This document shows, piece after piece, positions 43,701 to 56,679 of a stretch of DNA of 64,000 nucleotides (its first letter is position 1; each line of letters opens with the position of its first letter). The notes under the pieces are model-generated. The model did no database searches, was not told the DNA's origin, and saw only the letters and a list, made by a program, of their open reading frames with translations. The DNA comes from Forficula auricularia (taxonomy: Eukaryota; Arthropoda; Insecta; Dermaptera; Forficulidae), in NCBI GenBank assembly GCA_024734495.1, contig JALMQS010000841.1:2790662-2854661 (forward strand), in the 5' to 3' direction. The position numbers were made by a program, and so were the translations under genes.

Positions 43701-46700
43701 AATTTCCTGAGACCGTTTCGTGAACATCACATAGATCCAACTTCCATTACTCGACATGATTGGGTCGAAACAAATGGTGATAATTGTATGATGACGCTAC
43801 CATTTCTCGGACGGATCACCTGGGTCTTTCTTACCAAGGATAGCGATCAAGTTCAGGTATCTATAAATATAGATCATAATTCAATTGAATTCAAAAATTT
43901 TTATCATTTAATTGCAAATTATTTAAACCTTTCTAAAATTAACTAACAATTTGTTTAGTAAATATTGAACTAAGAATATTCAATTTAAATTTAATCACTT
44001 TTCTATCATATTGATGACTCAATGGTATTTCTTAACAAAAATAACTCTAAATCATTTTTTCCATTACCTTCTTTTTCTTAATTATTAAAAACAATGTACT
44101 AGAAAATTCTTTCTGAAATCAGAAAATTAATTAAAAAATTATTTTCTAGTTTATTCACGATGTTACAGATTCTAATTCTGAAGCCGTTTTTAACTGATAA
44201 CTTATATGTATTATATAATGATTAGTATAATAAAAGAAAATACTGTCTCTAAATATATACATTCATTTACATAGTATATGTACTATATAAGTTTTTCATT
44301 TCTAGGATTCCGTCTAAAAAATAAAACTCTATTACTGCTTTCGAGAAAGATACATTCAAAAGGTCGATAAATTTGATTTGCTCCTAGATTTGATAAGTCT
44401 TAAAAGCGAGTTTTTTGAAATATAGTCTTCTTCCAATTAAATGCAATTATCAGGGGAGGCTTCCTTATTTAGAATGACGGATGAAAACCAACCAACAACA
44501 GATTATCAATTATTGAATCCCAAACGCTATGGATGATTTCTGTTAATGATAATATGTCGAGAGGGTTGATTTCACCTCCTCAGGAATTGAACCTGAGTTA
44601 CAAAATGCTCTCAGGTATATTGGGTTGATTTCCAAGATTAATCGTTCTGGCAATTGCCGGATAGCATTTTGGCACTCAAGTTCATTTCCCGATGTGTGAA
44701 ATCAAGTCTTCTGACATCTAAATCATCCCTAACAATTTAGAATCAGTAGTTGGAAATCTCTTGAGTTTTCTTTAGAAATATTAGCTCTGTTATTATCGAC
44801 AATTTAAACTTTTATAAATTGAATGGATTTTGATGAGGCAATCCAAGGTTCAAAAAATCGAGAAAATTATATCTATCTTTTTATTCAAAGCCGACGTTTC
44901 GGAGGTTTCTTCCCTCCTTCTTCGGGGTTTTGAAAGGTCAATGAAGGAAATATAACGTGAAACTCCCCTCTATCTCCTCTCTCACTGGCAGTAACATATT
45001 GTACAATTTTCATTATCACCAGAAATTTAGTGGAGTGTAGTTCCTTCACTGACCTTTCAAACCCCTGAAGGAGGGAAGAAATCTCCGAAACGTCGGCTTT
45101 GAATAAAAAGATTTTCATTTTCTCTATTTTTTTAAACTTGGACTATCTCATCAAAATCCATTCAATTCACTTACCAGTCCTTCTCCAAAAACTTCAATCG
45201 TATTAAATTTTTATAAATTTATTATATCACCTTTTATCCTCGAGAACGGCTTTAGAATCACAATCATGAATAAACTAGAACATTTTAACTAATTTTCTAA
45301 TTTCAAACGTCCAACCAGAAAGTATTATCCAGTTCATTAAACTTGACCACTAAACCCTCAACAAGCAGAAATAAATCTTCGCAATATGCCAAATAATCAT
45401 ATTAAATATTTATCTTTTATAATAAACTAAGTATAATTTGTCATACGCTTATATTTATTGCAGGCACATTTTAATTGGTCATGTTACTTATTCTTACTGG
45501 CTGTTTTTCTTGCTCTTACTAATCAAATTCATAAATGGTCACATACATATTTCGGCCTTCCCAATTGGGTAGTATTGCTTCAAGAATGGCATATAATACT
45601 TCCTAGAAGACATCATCGAATCCACCACGTAGCCCCCCATGAGACTTATTTTTGCATTACTACTGGATGGCTTAATAGACCTCTAGAACTGCTTCGATTT
45701 TGGCCTGCACTTGAATGGGTAAGTATAGGGAAATTATAATGAGAATTAATTATATTAAATATCGAATTTCTTATTAATTTACAAATAAACTAGTGGCGGG
45801 CTGGCAATTTACAGGCTCTGGGACATCTTAATTTACCGGCTTCAATTTATTTTTTCGGCTAGGGAGCATTTATAAGCGCAAAATTATTCATACGGCCCAC
45901 GTTACGATCAGCCCACCGGAAAACATTCTGGTCTCCCTCCGCCCCAGTCCGCCACCGTATTATTCTATCAAAGAGGGTGCACTCAGTTGCATACCAATAG
46001 ATATACCAAGATACATAGATAAAAGAAATTAAATGCTAATACCAAGGATGAAATTAGATTCGATTAATTTAATTGTCAGAAATGTCAGAAGGATTCACCC
46101 CCTCGGTAGTTGAACTCAAATAAACCACTTAAGGTAGTTCTTTCACAAATGCGAAAATTCAAGAAGTCTTCGAAACTTGGAATATAAGTCATTAAAAGCA
46201 TAATAAACACACTGTTAAAATTTGAAGACGATTTACCAGACCAAACATGAAATAATTGCAATTAAAATTGAAATTTTTTACATATGGTAGATTGGGAAAG
46301 GGTGGGAAAATGATTATTTTTTTTTTCATTGAAGGACTTTCACCATATAATAATAAAACTTGAGTAAGATACGAGGTAGGTTTCACAAAAAAGAAATAAA
46401 ACAAAATTGAGTTTTGAATTCGATATATTTCGGGGTTAGCCCATCATCAGGAGTCTAAGAAAACTGATTATATATTGGAAAAATAGTTTTACAAGTAACA
46501 ATTTTTAAAAATTTTTTAAATGTATGTGGTGAGGGGAAAGTAGGGGAAGAGGAGAAGTTGTTCTAAGAATTAATATTTTCTATTGAGATTTGAACTGGCT
46601 GAAAGGAAGCTATACGTGCTATTATAATAACGAATGGACAAGTACCTGAGAAGGTACAACTTGAAAGGTACATGAGAGAGTACAATTACCCTAGTATATT

Positions 46701-48437
46701 TAATGTGCGAACAATGGAAGGAATGTTTAGTTAATTTATTATAACATATAATTAATAATTGTATTTTTATACACTTCCAATTGATTATTTAAAATATTTG
46801 AATTATTAGAGAGGGCTATTTTTATTTCGGTGGATTCTAAGAGATCCAATTTATCCCTCGTATCTTACTCAAGTTTTATTATTATATTAAAATGTTTCAC
46901 CTAGAACCAACACCGAACTCCTTAAAAGTTATTGACTTTCCCCATCTTGATGAAAAACTAATATTTGTTAGAATAATATATTCGGAATAACTTAAAAAAA
47001 ATTGAAATTATTTACCACGTAGTTTCGATAAAAAAAAAAAAAATATTTGAGCGATTATTTTTAGTGGAGGGGATATATAAGTCAATGGCTTGGAAACGAT
47101 CCATTCATAAAGAAAATACAGGGTGATTCACGGTCCATGGCACGTTAGACGTTTATAAAAAACGGAAGATAGGATTTTTCTGAAAATTTAGCACCTTACA
47201 TTTTCTTGCCTATTCTATCGATCTAAAATATTTTCAGCATTGCGACGTTTCGGCTTCCATCGAAAAGTCGTAGCAACTCTATTTTTTTAAATGGAACACC
47301 CCGTATATTAACACGTTTTTAGAACCGCCATTTTATTAAAATAATTTTTTGTTAATATTGTCCTATACCTAACTTTATCGGTTTTTGAGATAAAAAATAA
47401 TTTGTGTTAAATATCGTTCAAAACATGGCCCTAATTAAACTAAAATAAATTAGTGCTCTCAATTCCTGAAAAGTTGATATTTTGGTGGTAGTTTAGACAC
47501 ACCCGAAGTATTTAATTTACGCCGAAAAATCGACTCTATATTATACAGGGCGTGCTAAGATTATTATTATTTCCGGAATTCATAAAAGGGAACAAAAGTT
47601 CGTTTTTTCAAATGAGAACCCCTGTATATTACTCAACAAATTGAAATACGAAGAAAAATGCTATAAGACGATATATCATGTCCCTATACCTAAAACATCA
47701 AGTTTTCTTAATAAAGGTGCTTTTTCGTGAAAAATCACTTATTAATGAATTTGCTGGTGAAAAATTTCCAGTTTCACTGGAGGTATTTTTTAATATTACA
47801 TTTACTGAAATTAAAAAACCAGTATCAAATATCTTATTAGTTTAACTTAGATTTTAGAATAGTTCATCCCCCCACGGGAGCCGACCCATGTACCAAACTT
47901 GCTATATAGGTATATCACACACACCACACATCTGTATAATTTTCTTTGGTTAAGACCAAAGTTTTGAAGTTTTTGTCTTCATCTTCTGTATTTTTCTTTT
48001 GAGCATAAAGTCGCAATTAAATACATATTTGGCACCTCAAAGCTCTCATTCACTCAGTCAAGTACTCTTAAAGTTAATGAATGAACTCTCTATTAGAACC
48101 CGATTTTATTCCGACTTTATATTAAAAAAATAAAATTCATTAAAAAAAAGACTGAAGATGAAGGCATTGTCATCGAAACTATAGTCTCGAACATATAAAA
48201 TTATGTATACATGTACATGTATTTATTTATTTATGTGTATATTTATTAGCATGAGGCAAATGAGCCCTATTTAATTTGCTCTATAAGATCAACCACTCCA
48301 GCGAGCAAACCTTTTAGTTTAAGAAATTATTACCTATTAATAAATGTATATATATTTTTTTACTACAGATCATCGAAAGATTAACTGGCTGTAAACCTCG
48401 CGCAGATGATTTTATATGGGCCCAAAAGCGCTCCTGA
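43701..48437 (+). CDS. PEDS1: PEDS1/TMEM189 plasmanylethanolamine desaturase, last three exons
   Basis: Exons 43701-43856 (phase 0), 45464-45718 and 48369-48437 have GT-AG borders and join in frame to 159 residues ending WAQKRS-stop. Text: [30 protein letters not shown]; then a hydrophobic segment [47 protein letters not shown]; then [14 protein letters not shown]. The His clusters HHIDP, HKWSH, HRIHH and HE are the metal ligands of this Kua-type desaturase, an ER membrane enzyme that introduces the vinyl-ether double bond of plasmalogens. The N-terminal exons (first membrane spans and the VHWAxDTWG motif) were not found upstream in this window. Introns are packed with transposons. Confidence 0.92.
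44819..45168. repeat. Foldback element in PEDS1 intron
   Basis: TGAATGGATTTTGATGAG (44819-44836) is inverted at 45150-45168. Inner hairpins: minus strand 44892-44924 and plus strand 45065-45096, each with CTGAAGGA/CCGAAGAA, a stem and CCGAAACGTCGGC. Arms differ by small indels. Confidence 0.8.
45794..45955. mobile_element. MITE with GTGGCGGGCTGG ends
   Basis: GTGGCGGGCTGGCAATTTAC against GTCTCCCTCCGCCCC...CCAGTCCGCCAC; inverted ends of about 12 bp. Inside PEDS1 intron 2. No clear duplication. Confidence 0.5.
46351..46912. repeat. Foldback element, ACTTGAGTAAGAT family, second copy
   Basis: Left ATAATAAAACTTGAGTAAGA (46349-46368), right TCTTACTCAAGTTTTATTAT (46864-46883). CGGGGTTAGCCCATCATCAG at 46431-46450 is the minus-strand form of the 14014 motif. 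Outer flank TTAAAATGTTTCACCTAGAA is shared with 13918-13937. Here a longer unique interior separates the arms. Confidence 0.75.
47110..47660. repeat. Uncharacterised repeat with ACAGGG motifs
   Basis: ACAGGGTGATTCACGGTCC (47118-47136), CACCCCGTATATTAACACG (47302), ACAGGGCGTGCTAAG (47556) and CCCCTGTATATTACTC (47622) alternate in both orientations, suggesting nested or tandem short elements in PEDS1 intron 2. Confidence 0.4.
48152..48186 (+). ncRNA. Hammerhead-ribozyme-like core in PEDS1 intron
   Basis: CTGAAGA, one T, GAAGGC/GTCATC-type stem with mismatch, GAAAC, loop TATA, GTC, then TCGAACATATAAAAT. A related, weaker inverted motif lies at about 47950-47990. The layout matches 32586-32620. 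Confidence 0.4.
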
Positions 48438-48959
48438 GATTATATATTTCTATATATATGTTCTTTTTATGCAACTTTTTGATAATGGCTCGGATTTCAA
48501 TCAACTAATGAACTACTAGAGCCACGGACTAACGGCGTCCACGTCTACGAGTTCTGTAGCCCCCGAAGCAGGTCTTTAAGAAATCCTACACACATTTAAG
48601 GAAGCATTTATTATTAAGCTTTCTAATGATTGCAACGAAGCTAAAGCAAAATTTTATAAGAGAAATGATTTATAAAATATATTAAATATTTATATATCAA
48701 TATATATGTATATTATATACAAAATCTATTTTATTAAAATTTGAATTTAATGCTATACGCGCTATATTATAGTATTTTGAAGAAAAAAATATTTTTATTA
48801 TTCTTATTTGAATACGCAATTTTTTTATCTTAGAATATTATGACATTTTATTTTTTCTTCATTTATTTAATGACAGAAACTTAAATGATATACCCAAGAC
48901 TACGATTTCTAAAAGGGGGCGTTATCCCCATGAAGGAAGACATGGAAAATATAATAGAT
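48438..48959. other. PEDS1 3' region
   Basis: 3' untranslated and intergenic sequence after the stop. No AATAAA close to the stop; an AATATATT-rich stretch follows from 48660. Confidence 0.4.
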
Positions 48960-48967
48960 TATACCCT

Positions 48968-49098
48968 TTTCTGTTGGACGATTAGTGCACACTTAATGGC
49001 ACTCATTGTAAATGTTGCATTCGAAACATAAACAAACATAATAATAAAGCGATGACGTCATTTCCCTCGTTCCGGGCGCACTGGAGTCCAACAGAAAC
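48968..49098. mobile_element. MITE with TTCTGTTGGAC ends
   Basis: TTCTGTTGGACGATTAGTGC and GCGCACTGGAGTCCAACAGAA are inverted. Related to 51573-51685. Confidence 0.6.
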
Positions 49099-50798
49099 GC
49101 TATTTCATTGATATAAATTGAATAGAAACAATATTGCTTAAGAGTTTAATATATATAAATTCTAATGCATATAATAAGTTAATTTTATTTTTGTTAAGTT
49201 TATAAATTTTATGAAGTTTTTATCTGATAAAAAAAATCACATATGACAATCGTCTTGGAAAAGAAAATTTACCCCAAAGACTTTTGTTAAAAATATCCTG
49301 CCTTATTATTATTTTATTTATATTTAAATTATGATGACTATAAATTTGAAACTTCTATAGGGCATATATTTATCTAAGTGCAATATAAACAGTGAAGTCG
49401 TTAGAAGTTTTCATTTATCGGACCAAAATAATCTAGTCCCTATAAATACAAAATAAAAATGGGTTTACATGTAAAAAAAATAAGTTAAAAATAGAATAGT
49501 TCTAGTGAACATATGGGGTGCATTTTAATTATATTTTTTGTTATTTTTGAATCGTAAAACGATCATGTATTAAAAACATAAGAGAAACAATTAATGAATG
49601 TTATAAATGACAACAAATTTTTGTATACTTTGCAAAAATTTGTCTTGAGTTGAGCATATGCGAAATGTCGATTGATGTTTTATCTAATTTAAATAAATAG
49701 TGTTTGTTTAATCAAGGTCCCAAGGTCATATTCGGTGATACTGAAGCAACTGGGTCTTTTGACAAAATTGAATGACTTATTTTCCTTTCAGTGGGTAAAC
49801 GCAATCAGATTGCAAGTATGTCTATCATATTCCTCAGATCACCTCTCAATATATTGATTGACGATTTGTTTTCTTAAATCCGTTCGCATTCACTGGCAAT
49901 TTGAAGTAGATTATACCTAAGGAGCCTAAAATGGTCCCCTTCCCCACAAAATCCGAGCCCCTACAAAAAATAACACATTTCTATCTAGATATTTTTATTA
50001 AGAAATAAAAATAAAACACTGATCTGATTCAATGAATGTTTTTTTTTCAATTTATATTGTATTATGTTGGTTATTTAAAAAAATGGTTCAATAAAATATA
50101 TACAAATAGAATTTGGGTTCCCCCGCTTTGTTGGGTTGTATTGCCGTCATTACAAAATACTTGATAAATAATAATCGTCATTATTTTTCTTTATTATACG
50201 TATACATAGTTAAAATCAATACAAAATACTTGTAAATTTTAACCTGTATATATTATCTTATTTGGTCAGTGCTAATATAAATAGCCTTGGATGGTAATGC
50301 GTTCTAATCTTTAAAATTCGTTTATTCTTCTATTTAGTCGTGAAGCTACAATTCTGTGGCAAGTAAATAAATTGACGGACATCCTAGCGAGACTAATCGT
50401 GTTGTGTTTTACATTTATATGAAACCTTGAAAACCTCTACCTTGAACTGATAGAAAGAGAAAAAATTGGTTGCCCACCAGGTCTCTGGATGGTCGCCAAA
50501 GTGATTCCGAGGATGGTGCTTAGAATATAACCCAAGGAATTTCAGTGAATCCAGAGAAATCACTCAACATTGCTTAGCGAATGGGTCTTTTAAGAGAATC
50601 AATCATTCTAATCATTATTTAAAACAAGCCACACTTGTTTGTTGGATAAACTTAAAATAAATTTAAAATGAAACCATAAAGATAACAAGTTTCTTTTATT
50701 TATCACAATTAAGTAAAAATTATCATTTAAGATTAATTAATTATACATTTGTTTTTTGTATATCAGTTTAAAAATATTGACTTTTTCATAATATGATA
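49099..50798. other. Non-coding stretch
   Basis: AT-rich intergenic sequence; no exon-like segment or clear element ends recognised. Confidence 0.4.
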
Positions 50799-51100
50799 AA
50801 GTCCCGAAAACTCGGCCTAATCTGGACCGAAGGGTGGCCGAGTTTGTGAAAATGCCGGGTTATCGGGAATGGGGTTAAAAAAGAATAAGTACGAGTGTTT
50901 CCTCAGAATACTTGTATGTATTATTTGCTTGAGAATACAACAGAGAATAAACTGCCCAAATACCCTTAAACAAAGGAAAAGTACATACTTCATGAAGGCA
51001 TAGAGCCTTTACTACATGAAAATAGGGGGTTTTCGCCCTCCTAGTGTGTGGCCGAGTTATCCGGACTGCCGGGTTATCGAGTGATTAATTTTCGGGTCTC
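50799..51100. mobile_element. TA-flanked MITE, possible Tigger/mariner relative
   Basis: Ends AAGTCCCGAAAACTCGGCC and GGGTTATCGAGTG...TTTTCGGGTCTC, TA on both sides (50797-50798, 51101-51102). Sub-terminal GCCGGGTTATCGGG and CTGCCGGGTTATC repeats occur in both halves. Confidence 0.6.
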
Positions 51101-51572
51101 TAATGTAATTTTAAAATGCGAAATTTATGATTTATTAATAATTTTATTTTTTGGAGGGGTGGTTTATGGCCGTCCCTGTGCGGGTGCCACTGTTGCACCT
51201 GCCTAATTACGCCATTGTTACTCAATAATATGAACAACTTTCCATAAGTTAAATTATGTAACCTATAGCATTTAAAAAAATGTCTTTGATTCAATTTATT
51301 GGCGATTTATTTGAAAAAAATTTCTGAAAAGGTTCTCCCAAATCCAAAAAATTTTAACTATAATAATCTAATATCCTTTTACCGAAATGGAATAAAATAA
51401 GAGAGTTTGATCTTAATAAAAATATTTTTTTATTTAAAATTAAATTATAATGAAATTAATTAAATTAATTGAACCGCGTAAATTTGAATAATTATGATTA
51501 TAATTTAAAAAAGTTGTAGCTTAAAAGAAAATGATAATTGATTAAAACTTATAGCGATTTCCATTGGCCAAT

Positions 51573-51690
51573 TTAGGGGACATTTTCCTGGACTTCACTG
51601 CACACTAAGTATCGATTACGAATGGAACTTAAATGCACAATAACGATATGACGACAGTATCCTTTCTAGTGCGCAGTGATGTCCAGCAGA
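51573..51690. mobile_element. MITE related to 48968-49098
   Basis: ACATTTTCCTGGACTTCACT with GCACACTAAG, and CTAGTGCGCAGTGATGTCC with AGCAGAAAACG form inverted ends. Confidence 0.6.
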
Positions 51691-52367
51691 AAACGATATT
51701 AAACAAATACTTATTTATTTAAAGATTAAAAATATTTAATAATAAAAGTCAATTTTCTTAAGAGTTTTTACTCATATCTGATATTTTTTCGTCAATTTTT
51801 TGTATATGTATTAATTTTTTGAAATATTTTATATATTTGATAATCTTTATTCATCTTTAGGAATTGATACGAAAATTTTTGCTTATAGCTTTTATTATTC
51901 ATTATTATATAAAAATAAACAAGATTTCTTTCCCCCTCCCCCCACCAAAAAAAATATAATAATAATATTATTTCATCCATAATCAATACCTATTTTATAA
52001 CCCATTTCATAGGTTGTGAATATGTAAATTAATTAATTTACATTTCAAATTCCAGATCATCCTTTTCATATTTTTCAAAATATTTACGAAAACATCTGAG
52101 TACTTTTTAGCTTTTACCAAAGAAAAACTATAACAATTTTTACGAAATCATGAATATAGTTATATATACTATGATAATAAAGACTTTCACTCAAAGATGT
52201 TAATTTAATATAATATGTTATTTTTTGTAAAAATTCAATCAAACTTTTTAAATTTTTCTTTACCTACTTGTTCAATGAATAAGTCTATCTATATCCTTTT
52301 ATAGTATATAAAAAAAAGATAAAAACATTTTTGAGTGATTAATATTTCTCTGTAATTTAAATAGAAA
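51691..52367. other. Non-coding stretch
   Basis: AT-rich; a C-run CCCCCTCCCCCC at 51933 only. Nothing recognised. Confidence 0.4.
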
Positions 52368-52375
52368 TCTATACC

Positions 52376-52540
52376 CGAGGGGTGAACCGCGATTGGAATT
52401 AGGTGTACACGTCTTTGGAATTATGTGGAATTATTTTGGAATTCATTAAATAATGCCCCTTCTTCTATTGTCTTCTACTTGGAAATAAAAGTGGAAGTGG
52501 AAGTAGGTGTACACGATATTAGGTCGCGGTTCACCCCTCG
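52376..52540. mobile_element. CGAGGGGTGAACCGCGA-type hAT MITE, copy 2
   Basis: Ends CGAGGGGTGAACCGCGA and TCGCGGTTCACCCCTCG, perfect; 8-bp duplication TCTATACC at 52368-52375 and 52541-52548. Interior closely resembles 4733-4888. Confidence 0.92.
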
Positions 52541-52548
52541 TCTATACC

Positions 52549-55085
52549 TATATAGATTTAGATACATAAAAAAACTGCTTAATATATTGTGAACAAAAAT
52601 ATTTTTTACCAAAGCTTTTGTGGATGTTTCGGTTTGATAAAAAAATACATATTTTATGGATATACAATTTAAATATATACAATAATATTTCGGAGAGTGT
52701 TCAGATGGATATGGTATTTGTAAAATCGAAATTTTGTTCAGCGTAGCCATTCCTGAAGAACAAATTCTTGAGTCATTTAATCAGCTTTTGTGAGCTCATA
52801 AGGAAAAGTGAGCGAGGAATAGATTATCTTAAATTATTATTAAAAAAAAATTAATTATGACCGATCTGGTCAGTTTAGTTATGAATTCAACTGCTCTCTT
52901 CATTAGAGGCATTAAGAGGCTTTAATTATTAAAGGGTGTCCCAAACGAAATTATAATTTTTGAAGTGCTAAATCTAAAACAACCATATTTTACAATTGTT
53001 ATCTAGACAAAAAGAAAAATGGAGTCCTACTCGAATATATCACAGTTGGTAAATCATTCATCTTATCATTATTATTATTAACTTTGTTAACGTGAATACA
53101 TGGTTCTTTCATTATTATTTTTAGAGAACTGCGTTATTTAATATGGGTGGGACATTATCAAAATAGCTATTTAGCTAGTGGAAAAGTTCAAGAGACGTGA
53201 TTTACAATTAAAATATTAGTTAACTCCAAATTCTAATAGTTTTACAAGTGCATTTGTAATATTCTGGTTGCTTTCATAATCAAATTTCATACTTTGTACA
53301 AGTTCTTTAATTGTAAAGCGCTGCATAATTAATATTTACCGTCTCTGTAGAGATATGCTTCTTTGTGAAACACCATCAACTCCAAACTAATATGTAGAGA
53401 TAAGTGAAAAATCTGTCTGTTTAATAATTTCGAAATGGTGAACAATTTAAATTTCTGGGACTAATAGCTTCTAAACTGAGTGCTCGGGCATTCAGAAAAC
53501 GCATCATGACTTAGAAAAGTGTTAAAAATGATATTTAAAGCCTTGAGAAACATTTTTAAATTTCTGTGGCCACTATAGAAATCCTTTTAATTTCATTATG
53601 TCCCCTCATTGCTTCAAAGTTCCTATATTATACTACCTATTGTGATTGATAGGCGTATGGATATAATATTTATAATAATAATAATCGGTGTGATGCAAAA
53701 AGTTAAGTTCAAGATTTAATTATGAAGAATTGGTTCGGTTCACTGAGTGGGTTAATTCTTGAGTCGATCTCTTGAAAGAGCCATATTCCTATTCTCACCT
53801 TGACCATCCTAATAATATTATATATGTAATGAAAATAGTGATCCCCTCACAAGCGTCATCCTTCCCTTATTCTCTGCCATGTGTATTCAACTTTTACATC
53901 TCGAAACCAGTTTTATAAATAGATGGATATCTTTTTATCAACCCTAAACATTCACACTTTTATTCGTCAAGGAAAATATTGAAGAAATGAATTAATATAA
54001 TTAAACAAAAAAAAAAATATGTAAAATATATATAATATAAAAATAATAAAAATATATTTAATTTTGCTATTTTGACTGATGATTGTATCAAAACTAGCTT
54101 GTGATAGAATAAATGTTGTACGAATGGTAAATTGAGTCAGATTGCATAAAAGAAAAAAAAATATTTAAAGCACCGATTGATGTCTTAGCACATTTATTAT
54201 ATATTATCTATTTTCAAGGAAATTTTATATATGGAAATTTATATACAAATCAAATTTATTTACATCTGCTTCGTATTCACAAAATATTTATATTAATATA
54301 AGACAGCTAAATAAGTGAGTTAAATGTGGCTTCTCTTACACATTTAGAGCTTTACACTTGAATAAAAATTTTTATTTATCATTCTTAATAAATATATTGA
54401 TTTTCAACTGAATTCTTTTATTTATACCCTTTTTTTGATAAAATAAGTTTCACAAGACCATGAGAGTGCTTGAAGAATTTTCAATTATAATAAATATTTA
54501 AATTAATTTTCTAGCTCAGGTCTATAGCATATTGTGTATCTATGCCTATTAGCTAGCTTCTGCCTATATTGACAAACGATACATTTTTATTTTTATTAAG
54601 TACATCAGTTGCGAATCTACTGTAGATAAATTACAACAAGTCTCTATCTCGCTCATTATATGTTAAAAATAAAAACGGTCAAGTCTTATAAATTTAACAA
54701 AATGTAATAAAGAGGGGGAGGGGGTACTTACCATGGCACTCCTGACATAATAATCATAGAAAACTGTTTCCCTTTATACTATATACGCGTATATAAAAAA
54801 ATCAACTGGTGTGGTCAGCCCACGAGTTTCACATTAGCTTCTCCCTTATTTGAAATCATCATTCCAATTTTCTTCATTCAAATTACTTCATTTTGTGTTT
54901 CCCCCAAGCCGTTTTAAGAAAAAAGACGAAATTCCAAAATATACTTCCAGTTTTTCAATTTTAGCCAAAATCTTGATGTAATTCTTCTAGCCTCTGGATA
55001 GCTTAAGTTTCAAATCCCATAGCTCTGCGACTTACCGTATACGAGATATGAACCATTAAAATATTTATTTTTCGACACTCCTAAT
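52549..55085. other. Long non-coding stretch
   Basis: AT-rich with no coding segment, splice-consistent exons or element ends that I can recognise. Confidence 0.4.
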
Positions 55086-56610
55086 TATTATTATACCCTC
55101 TTATCGATCTTATTTATCGATTTAATCTATGTGAAGGTACACGTAATTATTATATTATAAGAAAATAGCATTTCAATTAAGAATTTTGTAGTTTATATGA
55201 AATGTTATGATAACATTTAGTTTTTTCACTACTAGAAATGGTTTTAAAAGAGTTTTATTTTTTCTCATCAAATATTCAATTAAATCTAATGAAATTTCAT
55301 ATCTATGAAATATTTTCTTTTATATTTTATATAAAATAGTTTTTATTAGAATATTTGCATTTTAAAGGGTAGTTTATTTGAAGTCCAATTAAAAAAACGC
55401 TAATTACTACTTTGAAATAATATTTAAAAATATGAAATTAATAAATATTATAAAACAATCGATTATTAATAATTATATTCAATTTTGAACGAAATTCATT
55501 GATTAGTTTTTAAGAAAATGGTAAAAAGCTAGAAAACCGTAACAAATGAGTCGCTGATGCCGGGTGGTTTGCGACCCAGCCTCTGGATAGAACAGGCCAA
55601 AATAATTATAAATGAGAAAGAAATCGATCTTATTTTATTGATTTCAACTGTCTGAAGGTTCTCACTATGTCTATTATATAAGAAAACAGCATTTTGATTA
55701 AAAATTTTGTAGTTTAAAAGAAATTGTATAAAAAGAACAAATTTCTTCTCTCCGGGAGCGAATCAACTAGAAATGGATAAAAGTTTTATTTTTTCTCATT
55801 AGATATTTATTCAAATCTATTGAAATTTCATATCTGTGTGTTATTGTGATTTATATTTTTAAGGGGTAGTTTATTTGAAGTTCAATTCAAAAAAACGCTA
55901 ATAACTCCGTTGAAATTTTTTTTTAAATATGAAATTAATAAATATTATAAAGCAACTAATTATTAATAATTTAATTCTATTTTGTTTGAAATCGATTCAG
56001 TACTTTTTGAGAAAATGAACAAAAACCATCTGAACCGTCTAAAAAAGATGCCTTTGGAAAAAGTTAAAAAGTCATATGAAACGAAACATTGACTTGTGAC
56101 ATGGAAGTGAATTTTTAAAATGTTTCTAAAACGGCTTTTCATAGACGGTTTTCGGGGTTTTTGAGGATTTTCTCAAAAAGTACTGAATCGATTTTGTTCA
56201 AAATTAAATTAAATTATTCATAATTAATTGTTTTATAATATATAATTAATTTTATATTTTTAAAAATAATTTCAAAAGAGTTATTAGCGTTTTTTCAAAT
56301 TAAGCTTCAAATAAACTACCCTTTAAAATGAAAATATTCAAATTAAAAATATTATCTATAAAAGAAACAAAGAAATAACACATAAGTATGAAATTTCAAA
56401 AGATTTGATTAGATATTTAATGAGAATAAATAAAACCTTTTTGGCATTTCTTGTTGATTTGCTTCCGGCAGAGAAGAAATTGAATCTTTTCATAAAACTT
56501 TTTTTGAACCATAAAATTCTTAATCAAAATGCTATTTTCTTATATTAAAATGGTACTGTGAACCTCCACATAGATGAAATCGATAAAATAAAATCAATTT
56601 CTTTCTGATT
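55086..56610. repeat. Three-copy repeat, two direct and one inverted
   Basis: TAGTTTATTTGAAGTCCAAT followed by AAAAAACGCTAAT occurs at 55370 and, as TAGTTTATTTGAAGTTCAAT, at 55868; the inverted form (ATTAGCGTTTTTTCAAATTAAG) is at 56283. Flanking AAGAAAATAGCATTT and TCGATCTTATTTAT blocks follow the same plan. Each copy is about 400-450 bp. Confidence 0.8.
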
Positions 56611-56679
56611 TATAATTTTTTTGGTCTGTTATCTCGAGAGGATATGTGGCCTAGCCAGACATTATTTTGTTATTGATTC

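Noticed and set aside
45458..45739. Independent 93-residue protein
   Set aside because: It is the middle PEDS1 exon plus a few intron codons; the true borders are 45464-45718.
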